Below are positions 19,578-20,186 of a stretch of DNA of 20,186 nucleotides, piece by piece. Made by a program: the position numbers and the translations under genes. How positions within the stretch are numbered: position 1 is the stretch's first letter; every line of letters begins with the position of its first letter. Location: positions 1 through 20,186 of the forward strand of contig CALRDB010000014.1 in the NCBI GenBank assembly GCA_943354745.1, in the 5' to 3' direction. The notes under the pieces are model-generated. The model had not been told where the DNA came from. It did not search any database and worked only from the letters and a program-made list of their open reading frames with translations. Origin of the DNA: Candidatus Nomurabacteria bacterium. Lineage in GTDB: Bacteria; Patescibacteriota; Minisyncoccia; Phycocordibacterales; UBA10002.

Positions 19578-20006
19578 ATGAAGATTCTAATCGTCGAGGA
19601 CAATCATAAATATTCCGAAGGTCTCGCAGGTTTGTTTAAAAGGAATCGCTTCAAAGTTCAGATAGTTCGAACATACAAAGAAATCTGGAAGTTAGCCAAA
19701 CAACAAAGGGGAGTGGGATTTTGCGAAACATTCTCTGTCGCATTACTAGACTATGACCTTAACATTGGCGGCGGTCTGAATGGCAAAGAAGTGGCGGAAC
19801 TATTCAAAATCCCGAAAGATCGCATCATTGCCATCTCTACCGGAGATTTTGATCAGTCCTACGGCATGTACATCTGGCGCGGGAAGGAGATTCTGTTTGA
19901 GGACCAGGAAGGAAACAAAGATCGGATTGAAATGATGAAAAGATCTATGAGTCGGCAGTTGATTAAACTGGTTCGCACATGTCTTGAAATGAGTACTAGT
20001 TCTTAA
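19578..20006 (+). CDS. CheY-like response regulator receiver protein
   Basis: A 142-residue stand-alone receiver domain from ATG 19578; a GTG at 19554 would add eight residues inside the inverted repeat and is less likely. MKILIVEDN supplies the acidic pair Glu7-Asp8. ALLDYDLN carries the probable phospho-acceptor Asp58, followed by a glycine-rich GGGLNGKEVAELF like the usual DGxE helix. IIAISTGD (83-90) holds the Ser/Thr switch residue. Later parts (MYIWRGKEILFEDQEGNKDRIEMM) diverge, and the conserved Lys is only tentatively Lys near 102. No DNA-binding output domain is fused. No histidine kinase is visible, so the partner is unknown. It may work as a phospho-relay or protein-binding switch. 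Confidence 0.75.
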   Translation: MKILIVEDNHKYSEGLAGLFKRNRFKVQIVRTYKEIWKLAKQQRGVGFCETFSVALLDYDLNIGGGLNGKEVAELFKIPKDRIIAISTGDFDQSYGMYIWRGKEILFEDQEGNKDRIEMMKRSMSRQLIKLVRTCLEMSTSS

Positions 20007-20106
20007 ACCTATTAAAGCTTGGCAAGGACATCCACTTGCCTCCTTTATCCCGATTCTATTGCGGAAGCATTGGAGACGGGTTGAGGATTATAAGTAAGAA
20101 ATATTC

Positions 20107-20186
20107 ATGAATCGAAATAATTGGTTGTGGACGGGAGTCATTGTTCTCATCTTGGTTGTGGGAGGATGGTCTGTTGTGCAGGAAAG
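20107..20186 (+). CDS. Start of a membrane-anchored or exported protein (partial)
   Basis: An ATG at 20107 opens a frame that runs off the end of the window after 26 codons. The sequence is Asn/Arg-rich for six residues, then hydrophobic (WLWTGVIVLILVVGGW), then SVVQE. This is an N-terminal signal anchor typical of small CPR extracytoplasmic proteins. Nothing beyond it can be said. The preceding gap 20007-20106 holds a short hairpin, GGCAAG (20021-20026) with CTTGCC (20035-20040), without a proper T-run. Confidence 0.5.
   Translation, partial: MNRNNWLWTGVIVLILVVGGWSVVQE

Noticed and set aside
1..20186. tRNA or rRNA genes
   Set aside because: I looked for the GGTTCRANNCC T-arm signature with CCA-type ends and for rRNA-like blocks and recognised none; GTTCGAA words occur only inside coding sequence.

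Overview
The window reads as chromosomal DNA of a Candidate Phyla Radiation (Patescibacteria, Parcubacteria-like) bacterium of moderate GC. The pointers are a PMM-like HAD protein of a type common in that group, a TrmB-family regulator, a four-helix-bundle (S23) gene inserted inside an operon, an uncharacterised 230-aa protein of CPR type, compact operons, and several families of palindromic repeats. TGA is used as a stop, so the code is standard in that respect. The assignment is inference from gene content; there is no rRNA here.

Layout. 1-984: tail of an inositol-monophosphatase-like gene, a small membrane protein and a LysE/RhtB exporter. 1058-2185: queA, carrying two perfect 38-40 bp palindromes in frame. 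2216-3213: an autonomous unit of promoter, large leader hairpin, uncharacterised gene and terminator. 3450-4830: a membrane protein and a PMM-like HAD protein. 4896-6908: a tight galU-Nudix-metallo-beta-lactamase operon. 6909-7233: non-coding, with stem-loops, a promoter and a 163-bp imperfect palindrome. 7234-10598: a histidine region with a TrpR/YerC-type repressor, a His leader peptide with attenuator, hisD, stand-alone HisB phosphatase, a small unknown gene and hisI, closed by a terminator. 10808-14544 (minus strand): a MacAB-like fusion protein, ATPase and permease. 14717-18380: substrate-binding protein and two permeases of a branched-chain amino-acid-type ABC importer, with an S23 cassette between the permeases. 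18484-20186: TrmB regulator (minus), a CheY-like response regulator and the start of a membrane or exported protein.

The main discovery is at 7700-7834. A previously easy-to-miss 24-codon leader ORF has three consecutive His codons. It is followed by mutually exclusive antiterminator and terminator stems ending in six T's, directly in front of hisD. This is the full anatomy of ribosome-mediated histidine attenuation, next to a candidate TrpR-family His repressor. If confirmed, a putative CPR bacterium would control its own His genes at two levels.

The second theme is repeats. At least five unrelated palindromic families occur in about 20 kb. One is a composite element of about 100 bp with three copies plus a half copy, and one of its copies supplies the hisL ribosome-binding site inside a hairpin. 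Others are the in-frame queA palindromes, a 163-bp cruciform-like element, CTTTAC hairpins, and copies of the widespread repeat whose translation contains VIPAEAGIQ.
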